DNA of 64,000 nucleotides, taken from contig OZ250157.1 of the NCBI GenBank assembly GCA_965237765.1, forward strand, positions 2,418,001 to 2,482,000. Reading direction: 5' to 3'. The stretch comes from WTGJ01 sp965237765 (lineage in GTDB: Bacteria; Chloroflexota; Anaerolineae; Aggregatilineales; Phototrophicaceae). Positions 42,481 through 50,827 of this stretch are shown here, piece by piece (position 1 is the first letter of the stretch; the number at the start of each line of letters is the position of its first letter). The notes below the pieces were generated by a model that saw nothing but the letters and a program-made list of their open reading frames with translations, did not search any database and was not told where the DNA came from. The position numbers were made by a program, and so were the translations under genes.

Positions 42481-43500
42481 TTATGCTTGCACAAGGCGAA
42501 CGTTCGCGCCGATTGCAGGCGCATCCCATAGCGCTTTGAGTTGCGCATCCACTTTGCATAGTGACAGCGCAAAACCGGCCATCTCCTGTGTCGTCGCGTA
42601 ACGGCCAATCCACGCTTTATAGGTCTGGATGCCCGCCTCCGCCAGCCGCTGAGCCACGCACCGATATAGGATGAACAGCTCCATTTGCGTCATGCTCCCG
42701 CTGTTATTGAGCATCACGAGAACTTCGTCGCCCGCCTTGTAGGGCAAATCCGAAAGGATCGGCGGCAGCATCAGGTCGATGGTCGCATCGGCACTGGTGA
42801 AAGCTTGCTGCTCTTGCCCGACCTCGCCATGTACGCCCATACCGATTTCCATCTGGTCATCGGGCAAATCGAACATCGCCGCGCCGTTGAAGGGACTGCT
42901 ACCGGGAGTGAGGGCCAGGGCTAGCGAGCGCGTGTTATCGCGGATTTTCTCTGCCATAACGCGGCATTGTTCGAGCGTCGCATCGGTTTCCGCATAAGCG
43001 CCCAGCATCTTCCAGACGAAGAATAGACCGGCCGTCCCGCGTCGCTCAGCCTCCTGACCGCGCGGCGCGCTGGAGATATCGTCATAAAGCAGCACCATTT
43101 CCACCGGGCCGATGCCTTGCGCCGCGCAAAGCTCAAGGGCGATTTCGGCGTTGATTCGATCGCCTTCATGGTGCGAAACTAGCAGCAGGACGCCGGCGCC
43201 ACGGTCAGCCGCCCGAATGCCGTCGACGATGCGCTCTGGCCCCGGCGCGGCAAAGATTCCTCCCGGCACGTTAACATCAAGCCAACCCGGCCCTATCAGG
43301 CCGATCATCGCCGGCTCATGGCCGGTGCCGTTGCCGATGACCAGGCCAACCTTGCCAACCGCCTTCGCCTTACGCCGCACAATCAGTCCATCATCGGTAA
43401 GCCGAACGACATCGCCATATGCTGCTGCGAGGCCTTCCAGCATCTCGCGTTGGATATCTTCCGGTTGATTGATGAGCTTCTTGGTGCGGACGGCCATCAT
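42481..43500 (-). CDS. DhaK-type substrate-binding subunit of a dihydroxyacetone-kinase-like enzyme
   Basis: Substrate-binding kinase subunit of 339 residues. GNGTGHEPAMIGLIGPGWLD contains the conserved His-Glu-Pro loop; the second His, which forms the hemiaminal with the ketone, lies in MEIGMGVHGEVG; SPFNGAAMFDLPDDQ and MLNNSGSMTQMELFIL complete the family pattern. It overlaps the DUF35 gene by 4 bp (ATGATG start) and precedes DhaL. Together the two subunits would phosphorylate a short ketose bound covalently to His. The substrate is inferred to be the ketose made by the neighbouring isomerase. Confidence 0.9.
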   Translation of the reverse strand: MMAVRTKKLINQPEDIQREMLEGLAAAYGDVVRLTDDGLIVRRKAKAVGKVGLVIGNGTGHEPAMIGLIGPGWLDVNVPGGIFAAPGPERIVDGIRAADRGAGVLLLVSHHEGDRINAEIALELCAAQGIGPVEMVLLYDDISSAPRGQEAERRGTAGLFFVWKMLGAYAETDATLEQCRVMAEKIRDNTRSLALALTPGSSPFNGAAMFDLPDDQMEIGMGVHGEVGQEQQAFTSADATIDLMLPPILSDLPYKAGDEVLVMLNNSGSMTQMELFILYRCVAQRLAEAGIQTYKAWIGRYATTQEMAGFALSLCKVDAQLKALWDAPAIGANVRLVQA

Positions 43501-44030
43501 TCCTCCTCGTCGGCGGGAACGAAATGCATCAAATGCAAGGGGTGTGATACAGGCCCCGGGCGGTAGGCGATGCGCACGCGGAGGCCGCGCACGACGCTCT
43601 CGGGCCGGCAGCGCAACAGGTGTGGGAAGAGCGTATCGCTGCCATCCAGCAGCACGTAGGCGAGCAAGAGTGGCCCTTCCAGGGCACGTACGTCTTCTCC
43701 TATAGCGGAGTTGAAATGGAGCAAGGTGTAGGTCTCGAGCGTGCCCGCGCCGGTCAGTTCATGCCATTTGGTGGTGCCCTGGCAACGGGGACAGAGCGGC
43801 CGTGGCGGCGTATAGACGCGGTCGCATTTCGCGCAGCGCGTGCCGAAAAAGCGCCCCACCGCCAACTCGCGGAAGAAGCGTGAATAGCGTCCGAGGCTAT
43901 GCCGATATCGTTGGTTTAACTCGAAAGAGAGCGTGATGTGCTCAGCGAAATCCCGCCAAGGGTCGCCATTCGCGGCTGTAGGTTGCTGATGATCGAGCAG
44001 GTTGCGCACGCGGTCGTTTTTCAGGATCAT
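43497..44030 (-). CDS. DUF35 zinc-ribbon/OB-fold protein, partner of the thiolase-like protein
   Basis: Small protein of 177 residues from the ATG at 44030, which overlaps the thiolase-like stop as ATGA. The zinc ribbon is CAKCDRVYTPPRPLCPRC; the OB-fold follows with GAGTLETYTLL and RVRIAYRPG. DUF35 proteins form complexes with thiolase-superfamily enzymes (for example ChsH2/Ltp2 in steroid side-chain aldol cleavage and archaeal thiolase/HMG-CoA synthase complexes). An N-terminal stretch of about 50 residues before the ribbon is unassigned. Immediate pairing with the Cys-less thiolase-like gene supports such a complex. Confidence 0.88.
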   Translation of the reverse strand: MILKNDRVRNLLDHQQPTAANGDPWRDFAEHITLSFELNQRYRHSLGRYSRFFRELAVGRFFGTRCAKCDRVYTPPRPLCPRCQGTTKWHELTGAGTLETYTLLHFNSAIGEDVRALEGPLLLAYVLLDGSDTLFPHLLRCRPESVVRGLRVRIAYRPGPVSHPLHLMHFVPADEEE

Positions 44031-45235
44031 TCGCGCTGTTCCCAAATATTGATAACGCAAATGCTGCCGATCCCGGCGTGCGTGTCCGTCAGGCCGCGGC
44101 GCGCGCCTGCCACCTGCCGTGCGCCCGCTTCGCCCCAGAGTTGTTGGCTGATTTCGATGGCCTGGGCGATGCCGGTAGCGCCGACTGGCGCACCTCGCCC
44201 GAGCAACCCGCCGCTGGGATTGACGGGAAGTGCGCCATCGGCATCGAATTCCCCGGCAGCGGCGGCTGGCCCACCCTGCCCACGCGCGACGAAACCCAAA
44301 TCCTCCATCGCCTGCAGCTCGGCGCCGCTATAGCTATCGTAACATTCGGCGACGTCGATGGCGCGCGCTGGCTCGGAGATGCCGAGTTGTGCATATGCCC
44401 TCTCCGCAGCGTAATGCTTTGCATCGAAATTAGTGATGTTCGGATACCGGTCGCCGAGGCGCATCGTGTCAGTCCCGCAGCCGCTTGCGGCGAAATAGAT
44501 TGGTGGTCGGCTGGCGAAGCGCGGGCTGTGCGCTGCCGCCCATTCGCGCGTGGAGAGCAACATCGCCGCTGCGCCGTCGCTGAGTAGGCTGCAATCGAGC
44601 AGGCGATAAGGATCAGCGATCATCCGTGAAGCGAGCACATCGTCGATGGTCAGTTCCATCGGTTTTTGCGCCAGCGGGTTGCGCGCCGCATTGCGCCGAT
44701 TGCGAACGGCGACATGGGCGAATTGCGCGGCCGTCGTGCCAAATAGATCCATATGCGCTTGCATCATCGCCGCGTAGAAGCCGGTGTAGGTGCCGCCGAG
44801 CATCACTTCCCAATCCACATCGGCGGAGAGGGCAAAGAGTTGGTTCGCGGTCTGCGAAGAAACGCTGCGGCCGTTCAATTCGCAACCGTATACGAGAACG
44901 GAATCGCACATGCCGCTCACGAGGTACGCCCAGGCAGTACGCAGAGCCAGAGCACCAGTGGCACCGCCGCCTTCCACACGTAGGTTGGGCAATGGCGTCA
45001 ACCCGAGGTGGTCTTGCAATATCGCACCCATCGTCATCTGGCGATTGAAATGGTCGCTCTCATAACTGGTGATGCCGTGCTCGATGTCCGCCAGATTCTC
45101 CAGGCCGGCATCGTTCATGCACGCGAGTGCGGCGGCGGCGGTCAGATCGCGAGCGTTCTGGTCGGCGTGGTGCGCGGCGAAGGGGGTCATGCCGACACCG
45201 ACAACAACAGGTAAGCGAGGATGGGTGACACTCAT
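44027..45235 (-). CDS. Thiolase-superfamily protein lacking catalytic Cys and His (Ltp2/SCP-x-like)
   Basis: Protein of 402 residues from the ATG at 45235, overlapping the aldolase stop as ATGA. It has the SCP-2 type thiolase fold: VVVGVGMTPFAAHHADQNAR, IDVAECYDSYSGAELQAM, and PVNPSGGLLGRGAPVGATGI. The nucleophile Cys of VNxxCxTG is Gly here (VEGGGATGA) and the general-base His of GHPxGATG is Ala (RGAPVGATG). So it cannot be a normal thiolase. Ltp2-type members with a DUF35 partner work as CoA-linked retro-aldolases. Codons upstream of the start are open but lie inside the aldolase gene. The family is sure, the reaction is not. Confidence 0.82.
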   Translation of the reverse strand: MSVTHPRLPVVVGVGMTPFAAHHADQNARDLTAAAALACMNDAGLENLADIEHGITSYESDHFNRQMTMGAILQDHLGLTPLPNLRVEGGGATGALALRTAWAYLVSGMCDSVLVYGCELNGRSVSSQTANQLFALSADVDWEVMLGGTYTGFYAAMMQAHMDLFGTTAAQFAHVAVRNRRNAARNPLAQKPMELTIDDVLASRMIADPYRLLDCSLLSDGAAAMLLSTREWAAAHSPRFASRPPIYFAASGCGTDTMRLGDRYPNITNFDAKHYAAERAYAQLGISEPARAIDVAECYDSYSGAELQAMEDLGFVARGQGGPAAAAGEFDADGALPVNPSGGLLGRGAPVGATGIAQAIEISQQLWGEAGARQVAGARRGLTDTHAGIGSICVINIWEQRE

Positions 45236-46203
45236 TGCCGCAAATACCAGTCGTTGCTCGGGTTGGGTTTGGCATAAAATTCCTGCCAGGGGCGCGCGTA
45301 GACGTGAGCGATGGAGGAGAGCAGCTTCAGCCTGGGCCGCGCCACTTCGCGCAGCCAAATGCGCCGATCTGCTTGTGTTGGGCAAGCTGTCGCTTCACCC
45401 CAGAGCGCGCGCCCGACCATAAAACCACTCGCGCCCGCCTGGCAGGCGATTTCCACCTGGCGCGCGAAAGTAGAGAAATCGACGCCAGCGCTGAGCAATA
45501 CCCAGGGGATGACCAGCGCGGAGCTCAGCTCGCGGCAAGCGGCGCGCCAGTCTTCTTCAGCAGGATGCGATTGAATTTCCAGCGGAAATTCCAATTTCAG
45601 CACGGTGGCACCCAATTCCTGTTGGCGGATGGCCGCAGCGATGACGCGCTTAGTCAAATTTTCATCCTTATCGCCGCTAATTACGATGGGTTCGGAAAAG
45701 AGGGGCAGGTCATATGTGCGGCAATCGCTCGCAATTTGGCGGATGAGCGTGTCCTGCGAAGCACTAATTTCGCGTTGAGTTGGGTCGTCATATACGAAGA
45801 GCTTTACGCCAGCAGCGCCCAAGCGGGCGACTTGCGCCACGCTCCAACCGGGCTCGATTTCCAACGCCACAGGCATGGGCTGCAAGGCGTAATCGCTGCG
45901 CTCGATCGCCACGAGCAAACCACAATGCCTTGCGTGACCTGCTGGCAACACTGCGGGGATTCCCGTTGGCGCATCGAGCAGGATGCCGCTGGCAGCGTCG
46001 GCGAGCGCCGCGGCCACATCTTCCTTAAAACTACCGATATCTGCCATGGTAACGACTGCCGGCGCCTGGGGGTTGAATGCGCGCCGCAGCGAATCCTGAT
46101 GGTCCAGCGCGACTATGGCGAATACCCCGCTGCCCGCGCTGCACCGCCAGAGCCGTGCGATCTGTGCCAAGCCCAGCGTCTTCGCTTCAGCCATCCCGCT
46201 CAT
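45232..46203 (-). CDS. Class I aldolase of the LacD / tagatose-bisphosphate aldolase type
   Basis: TIM-barrel Schiff-base aldolase of 323 residues. IVALDHQDSLRR at the N-terminus matches the LacD phosphate-site loop, and K203 in TVLKLEFPLE aligns with the Schiff-base lysine (LKVEVP in LacD). SAGVDFSTFARQVEIACQAGASGFMVGRALWG is the phosphate-binding end (shown here only as family signature). LacD relatives cleave ketose-1,6-bisphosphates, and YihT cleaves sulfofructose-1-phosphate, so a ketose-1-phosphate is plausible. It overlaps the nucleoside phosphorylase upstream by 4 bp. With the DhaKL kinase it suggests ketose phosphorylation then cleavage. Confidence 0.83.
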   Translation of the reverse strand: MSGMAEAKTLGLAQIARLWRCSAGSGVFAIVALDHQDSLRRAFNPQAPAVVTMADIGSFKEDVAAALADAASGILLDAPTGIPAVLPAGHARHCGLLVAIERSDYALQPMPVALEIEPGWSVAQVARLGAAGVKLFVYDDPTQREISASQDTLIRQIASDCRTYDLPLFSEPIVISGDKDENLTKRVIAAAIRQQELGATVLKLEFPLEIQSHPAEEDWRAACRELSSALVIPWVLLSAGVDFSTFARQVEIACQAGASGFMVGRALWGEATACPTQADRRIWLREVARPRLKLLSSIAHVYARPWQEFYAKPNPSNDWYLRQ

Positions 46204-46964
46204 ACCGCTGAAGTCAGCTCTAGTGCGACCTGATAGACGGCTTCGTTGCTGCGGTCCAGCGCTGTCTGCTCAGTCTCCGTGAGCGGATCTAGGAAACTGC
46301 GTCCTGCTAGTAACATGTCCCAGACGACGAGCAAGGAAACAGCCGGGATATCGAAATAATTGGCTACCGCATAGGTCGTCGCCGTCTCCATATCGACGCC
46401 GAGGAATCCTTCATCATGCCAAGCCTGGATATCCTCACCACGCTGCGCAAAGAGCGAAGCCCAGGTTAAATGCGGTCCCGTGAATGAGCGCAAACCGCGC
46501 CGCTCGAGCGCGCTCGCCGCCAGCCGAAGCCAGTTTTCGTCACCCACGGCGGCCGCGCCCGCGCCATACAACCTCGCCACCCCTTCCCTCGTCGCGGCGG
46601 TTTGCGGCAGGATGATATCGCCCGGCCGCAAGCCCGATGCTAATCCGCCGCAAGTGCCAATCTGAACGGCCAATTTCGCGCCCAAGATGGCGAACAGATG
46701 GGTGATTTCGTTTGTCCGCGGCGCGCCATAAGCGCAGCAATACACGATCTTTTTCTCGCCCCAGCGCCCCCAGAACATATCGGGAAAGTGCAGCTCGCGC
46801 ACATCAGCCAGCGCGCTCAGGCGCCATTCATTCCGTTGAGCGCGCCACCACGAGCCCTCGACAATGACTACATCGGGAGTTTCATTGGCGGGCAAACGTA
46901 GAGCCGCGCGCCACTCATCGGCGCCGATTTCCATAATGGAGCGAAGAGGACCGGGCGCAGACAT
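46200..46964 (-). CDS. Nucleoside phosphorylase (PNP/uridine phosphorylase family)
   Basis: Phosphorolysis of a nucleoside to base and sugar-1-phosphate. From the ATG at 46964 (AGG at -6, 10 bp after the hydrolase stop) it has 254 residues. QIGTCGGLASGLRPGDIILP and FLGVDMETATTYAVANYF with the ribose-binding Glu are the family core; LLVVWDML and LSEDRSN-like C-terminal features (LDRSNEAVYQ) follow. It is the intact copy of a duplicated gene: a 5' remnant lies at about 48141-48536. The upstream open frame is inside the hydrolase. Purine or pyrimidine preference cannot be read by eye. Confidence 0.88.
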   Translation of the reverse strand: MSAPGPLRSIMEIGADEWRAALRLPANETPDVVIVEGSWWRAQRNEWRLSALADVRELHFPDMFWGRWGEKKIVYCCAYGAPRTNEITHLFAILGAKLAVQIGTCGGLASGLRPGDIILPQTAATREGVARLYGAGAAAVGDENWLRLAASALERRGLRSFTGPHLTWASLFAQRGEDIQAWHDEGFLGVDMETATTYAVANYFDIPAVSLLVVWDMLLAGRSFLDPLTETEQTALDRSNEAVYQVALELTSAV

Positions 46965-47020
46965 TTTGCCTGGCTCAGGCGGTCTCGCTGGCGTGCTGGG
47001 CCAGCTTGCGGAAAAAATCA
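46674..47020 (-). repeat. Direct repeat copy A (5' part of nucleoside phosphorylase and hydrolase end)
   Basis: This 347-bp segment aligns without gaps at an offset of +1572 to 48246-48592. I counted about 20 mismatches by eye, so roughly 94 percent identity. It covers the phosphorylase start and about the last 10 codons of the upstream nucleoside hydrolase. Identity falls abruptly at both ends: beyond it the hydrolase copies differ a great deal. It is therefore a recent duplication or a gene-conversion tract. Confidence 0.85.
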
Positions 47021-48093
47021 CGGTAGATTTCATCACGGTTTATTCCATATGCTTCACGCATTAGATATGAATTTGGGTTGGGTAAATAGATTAATTCATC
47101 ACTCAGAATTGGGGACGGTCGCACTCTTGACGGTACCCAATCTGGTCTCATGAGCCAGGCAAAGTTAATGAGATCCCAAACGACCCAGCTGCGGCCGAAG
47201 AGATCATCCATTCTAATGCCAAACATCGTTCGGAGGAGGTTTTTCTCTGTATACAACTCATGCAAATAAGCGCCAATGCGGCCATAGGGTGCCACCCAGC
47301 GCTCCATTTCCGGTAGCGAGATACTCAGCATTTCACCCACATAATAACCGGGTAGATAGATGTGTGGCACGCCACATGCGAAGAGTAATCGCGAGGAGAG
47401 TGGGTCTAGTACGAGATTGAAGGATGGGGCATTGCTGCCGTCCCAGGACGTGGGGTAAGATGCTGTCCAGGTGACGACGATGCGCTCGCGGATACGCGGT
47501 TCCATGAGAATAGCAGAGGCGATATTCGTCACGCAGCCGATAGCGGCGATATAGATCGGCTCATCATCAGGTGATCGGCTCATTGCCTGCTCGACGATGA
47601 AACGCGCCGCCGGCGAATCCACGGGTTTATTGTAGGAGGATAAAAAGGTTTCCGAGCCACGATAGCTGCAGTCGGAGAAGTCAGCTCCCATTAGCTCGCT
47701 TACCTTAAGGATTTCCTGGTAGCTGAGTTCCATACCTTCTGCAGGGGTAACTGCGGGAATTTCGCGCGGGTTTATATCGTTAATCAGCATGCGTCGTGCT
47801 TTATCGATAAAGCGGCTGGCCGGTGGAGTTAGACTTGCGTTGGTGTCAGCACGCAAGGCGTCATAAGCGGTAATCGTATGTTCGAGTTGATGGACGGTTT
47901 CATAGGGTTCAGCAAGGATACCAAGGATTTCGAAGTTATCTTGAGAGAGCAGCGCCCAAGCGAGAGCAAATTGGTCGTCGATTTGGGTATGCGCGTCGGT
48001 ATCGATGATGAGGCGTATCCGGCCGCTTGGCAATTCCAGACGGCGTTTAAGCAAACTTTCATCAAGGGGTGGAAAATCGGGTAACTGTGCCAT
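46975..48093 (-). CDS. Nucleoside hydrolase-like protein (copy 1)
   Basis: N-glycosidase of 372 residues that splits nucleosides or similar glycosides into base and sugar. The calcium-binding aspartates lie in LIIDTDAHTQIDDQFALAWA (DTD-x5-DD, where classic enzymes have DTD-x3-DD). AIGCVTNIASAI matches the family core, and the classic C-terminal His-Asp becomes Trp-Asp (VVWDLINFAWLM). It belongs to a divergent nucleoside hydrolase branch, so the substrate could be an unusual nucleoside or ribosyl compound. It is about 65-70 percent alike copy 2 by eye. It is followed by the intact phosphorylase. Confidence 0.83.
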   Translation of the reverse strand: MAQLPDFPPLDESLLKRRLELPSGRIRLIIDTDAHTQIDDQFALAWALLSQDNFEILGILAEPYETVHQLEHTITAYDALRADTNASLTPPASRFIDKARRMLINDINPREIPAVTPAEGMELSYQEILKVSELMGADFSDCSYRGSETFLSSYNKPVDSPAARFIVEQAMSRSPDDEPIYIAAIGCVTNIASAILMEPRIRERIVVTWTASYPTSWDGSNAPSFNLVLDPLSSRLLFACGVPHIYLPGYYVGEMLSISLPEMERWVAPYGRIGAYLHELYTEKNLLRTMFGIRMDDLFGRSWVVWDLINFAWLMRPDWVPSRVRPSPILSDELIYLPNPNSYLMREAYGINRDEIYRDFFRKLAQHASETA

Positions 48094-48140
48094 TGACTTA
48101 CTCCAGATAATCGCTTCGTTTTAGGCTCGGCGATCGGCTC

Positions 48141-48536
48141 CTATACCAGGCGGTAGTCATCAGGCTTGGAGTTGGACATTTTGCGTATGCTTTCCCCTAC
48201 CGGCGGCAGTACCCAGATTTTCCCCAGCAAAGAATGAAGCGTCACTTTCGCACTCAAGATGGCGAACAGGTGGATGATTTCGTTTGTTCGCGGTGCGCCA
48301 TAAGCGCAGCAATACACGATATTTTTCTCGCCCCAGCGCCCCCAGAACATATCGGGAAAGTTCAACTCGCGCATATCAGCCAGCGCGCTCAGGCGCCATT
48401 CATTCCGTTGAGCGCGCCACCACGAGCTCTCGACAATGACTACATCGGGAGTTTCATTGGCGGGTAAACGTAGAGCCGCGCGCCACTCATCGGCGCCGAT
48501 TTCCATTATGGAGCGAAGAGGGCCGGGTGCAGGCAT
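48141..48536 (-). pseudogene. Chimeric pseudogene: nucleoside phosphorylase 5' part joined to an ABC-ATPase 3' end
   Basis: From the ATG at 48536 the frame matches the intact phosphorylase (46200-46964) for about 100 residues, to ...HLFAILSAKV. It then switches to TLHSLLGKIWVLPPVGESI. That tail resembles the C-terminus of the neighbouring ABC ATPase (AKVKLHFPPEKIWVLPVEE), including the shared AKV and KIWVLP. The phosphorylase's nucleoside-binding half (GTCGG and DMET motifs) is lost, so it cannot work. The junction falls at a GC-AA microhomology shared by both genes. The tail is not an exact copy of the local ATPase, so it came from a related gene. Confidence 0.8.
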
Positions 48537-48592
48537 TTTGCCCGGCTCAGGCGGTCTCGCTGGCATGTTTGGCGAGCTTGCGGAAGAAATCG
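48246..48592 (-). repeat. Direct repeat copy B (in the chimeric pseudogene and hydrolase copy 2)
   Basis: Partner of the repeat at 46674-47020, offset 1572 bp, same orientation. It contains the truncated phosphorylase start and the end of the second nucleoside hydrolase. Because the flanking hydrolase bodies are clearly more diverged than this tract, either the tract was homogenised by gene conversion or the hydrolase pair is older than the phosphorylase duplication. Confidence 0.85.
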
Positions 48593-49662
48593 GCGTAGAC
48601 GGCGTCCCGTTTCAAGCCATAAGCTTCGCGCATGGGGTATGGCTGCGGATGCGGGCGAAAGACCAGATCGTCATCCAGCAAGACGGCCGGCCGCAGGCGC
48701 GAAGGCACCCAATCCGGCCGCATCTGCCAGGCAAAATTGATGAGGTCCCAGATTACCCAGCTGCGCCCCAGCGTATCGTCAACCGGTATACCCCACATAG
48801 GGCCTAGCGGGTTACAAACGAAAAGGTGATGCAAGTAGGCGCCGATGCGGCCATGCGGTTTCACCCAGCGATCCATATCGGGCAGCGTGATGCTGAGCGT
48901 CTCGCCCACGTAATATCCTGGCAGGTAGACAAATGGCACGCCACAACCATAGAGCAATGACGATGAGAGCGGATCCTGGACCAGGTTATAGGAGCGAGCG
49001 TTACTGCCATCCCAGAAACTGGGGTAAGAGGAGGTCCAGCTCACCACGGTGCGTTCGCGGATGCGCGGCTCCATCAAGATGGCGGAGGCGACATTGGTGA
49101 GCGCGCCGATGGCCAAAATGTAAATCGGCGGGTCTTCCGGCGATTGGGCCATCGCCGTTTCGATAATGAAGCGCGCCGAAGCGGAATCGACTGGATCGTC
49201 GTAGGAGGTAAGGAAGCGTTCCGAGCCGCGGTAGCTTCGGTCGGCGTAATCGGCGCCCAGCAACTCGTTGACATTCAGAATTTCCTGGTAGCTGAGCTCC
49301 ATCCCCTCGGCGGCTGTCGAATATTTCAGGCTGCGCGGATCGAAATCGTTGGCGATCATGCGCCGCGCGTATTCGGCATATGGCTGGAGCGGGGGCTCGA
49401 GCTGTACGTTAGCATCCGCCAGGAGAGCATCATAAGCGGCGATTTGCGGCTCGCGCCGATCATCTCTCGCGTAAGGCGCGGCCGTCATGCCGAGGATATC
49501 GAGGTCATCTGGCGATAAGATGGCGTAGGCGATAGCGAATTGATCGTCAATCTCGTTAAACGCATCGGTATCGATAATGATGCGCGAGCGGCCGCTCGGC
49601 AATTCGAGGCGGCGGCGGAGAAAGACTTCGTCCAGCGGCGGTAAATCGGGCAATCGGGGCAT
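48547..49662 (-). CDS. Nucleoside hydrolase-like protein (copy 2)
   Basis: Paralogue of the gene at 46975-48093, 371 residues, same start pattern (PRLPDLPPLDE). The metal-binding loop is IIIDTDAFNEIDDQFAIAYA, with the same DTD-x5-DD spacing; GRSWVIWDLINFAW again has Trp-Asp. Both copies share the C-terminus RDFFRKLA(Q/K)HASETA. Its start follows the ABC ATPase stop by 82 bp. Keeping two intact copies suggests different substrates or dosage. Confidence 0.83.
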   Translation of the reverse strand: MPRLPDLPPLDEVFLRRRLELPSGRSRIIIDTDAFNEIDDQFAIAYAILSPDDLDILGMTAAPYARDDRREPQIAAYDALLADANVQLEPPLQPYAEYARRMIANDFDPRSLKYSTAAEGMELSYQEILNVNELLGADYADRSYRGSERFLTSYDDPVDSASARFIIETAMAQSPEDPPIYILAIGALTNVASAILMEPRIRERTVVSWTSSYPSFWDGSNARSYNLVQDPLSSSLLYGCGVPFVYLPGYYVGETLSITLPDMDRWVKPHGRIGAYLHHLFVCNPLGPMWGIPVDDTLGRSWVIWDLINFAWQMRPDWVPSRLRPAVLLDDDLVFRPHPQPYPMREAYGLKRDAVYADFFRKLAKHASETA

Positions 49663-49744
49663 ACTAAACCTCCATCGTTCCTGTGATTGTGGGCTTGCCG
49701 ATTAGCGAAATTTCATCACTTCGCTAAATTGGGAGCAAAACTGA

Positions 49745-50827
49745 TCATGCTGTGCCTTTATCCTGATTGGGTGTAGAGCCATTGGCCTCCTCGACGGGCA
49801 ACACCCAGATTTTCTCAGGCGGGAAATGCAATTTGACCTTTGCTCCATCAAGGTATTGTTGGACTTTTCCGGGCTCCGTAATGGCTTCGATCACGTGTTC
49901 GCCCAATTGAACGCGGAAGCGCGCATAACGGCCGACGTATACGTGTGAAAGGATGACACCATACGCGTCGTTATACCCTTCCCCACCCATCTGGATCGTT
50001 TCCGGGCGGATACTGAGCATCGCTTCGCCAGCCGCGACACCGCTGCGGGGTGCCTGGAATTCCCCACATGCGCAATGGATGCCGCCGTCAGCATACGAGC
50101 CCGGCAGGAAATTCAAACCGCCGAAAAAGCGCGATATGGCGACAGAGGACGGCTCCTCGAAAAATGTTGATGGCTGGGCATATTGTTGCAGCACGCCGTC
50201 AAAAATCAGGGCGATTTTGTCGGCGAGGACGACCGCTTCCTCCTGATCGTGGGTGACAAAGATGGTCGTGATGCCAAATTCTCTTTGGATATTGCGGACG
50301 AGCTCGCGCATTTCGTCGCGTAGGTGGGCGTCCAGGTTGCTGAGCGGCTCATCTAGCAGGAGCAAGTTGGGCTCAACGATGAGCGCGCGGGCCAGGGCGA
50401 CGCGTTGCTGTTGCCCGCCGGAAAGTTGCGTTGGTTTCCGCTTTTCGATGCCGGGCAGCTGCACCAACTCGAGCATCTCGGCGACGCGGCTGGCGATTTC
50501 TTTCTTATTTACGCCACGCATTTTCAAGCCGAAGCCGATGTTGTCACCTACGTTCATATACGGGAAGAGCAAATAATTCTGAAAGACCATCACGGCGCCT
50601 CGTTTTTCGGGCGCGATGTTGAGGATGGAGTTACCGCCAAAATAGATATCGCCATCCGTAGGGCGCAGGAGGCCGGCGATCATTTTCATCGTTGTCGTCT
50701 TACCACAGCCAGAAGGGCCGAGCAAGGCGGTCAAGTTGCCGCTTTCAATTTCCAGGTTCAAATTGTCTACAGCGACAAGGCTGTCATCAAAAACCTTGGT
50801 AAGCCCAAGCAGGCTGACATGCGTCAT
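49745..50827 (-). CDS. ABC transporter ATPase (PotA-like)
   Basis: ATP-hydrolysing subunit of 360 residues. Walker A GPSGCGKTTTMKMIAG, Q-loop VFQNYLLFPYMNV, signature LSGGQQQRVALARAL, Walker B LLLLDEP and H-loop FVTHDQEEA are all present. A C-terminal TOBE-like domain (about 240-350) follows: GEAMLSIRPETIQM and KIWVLPVEE. It overlaps the permease gene by 4 bp. The four genes form a type-I importer of the polyamine/iron/thiamine type. The substrate is not certain; the neighbouring hydrolases suggest a nucleoside-related compound. Confidence 0.93.
   Translation of the reverse strand: MTHVSLLGLTKVFDDSLVAVDNLNLEIESGNLTALLGPSGCGKTTTMKMIAGLLRPTDGDIYFGGNSILNIAPEKRGAVMVFQNYLLFPYMNVGDNIGFGLKMRGVNKKEIASRVAEMLELVQLPGIEKRKPTQLSGGQQQRVALARALIVEPNLLLLDEPLSNLDAHLRDEMRELVRNIQREFGITTIFVTHDQEEAVVLADKIALIFDGVLQQYAQPSTFFEEPSSVAISRFFGGLNFLPGSYADGGIHCACGEFQAPRSGVAAGEAMLSIRPETIQMGGEGYNDAYGVILSHVYVGRYARFRVQLGEHVIEAITEPGKVQQYLDGAKVKLHFPPEKIWVLPVEEANGSTPNQDKGTA

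Noticed and set aside
45235..46233. Plus-strand ORF of 332 codons
   Set aside because: It is antisense to the LacD-type aldolase. The high GC third-position bias of the real gene leaves the opposite strand open.
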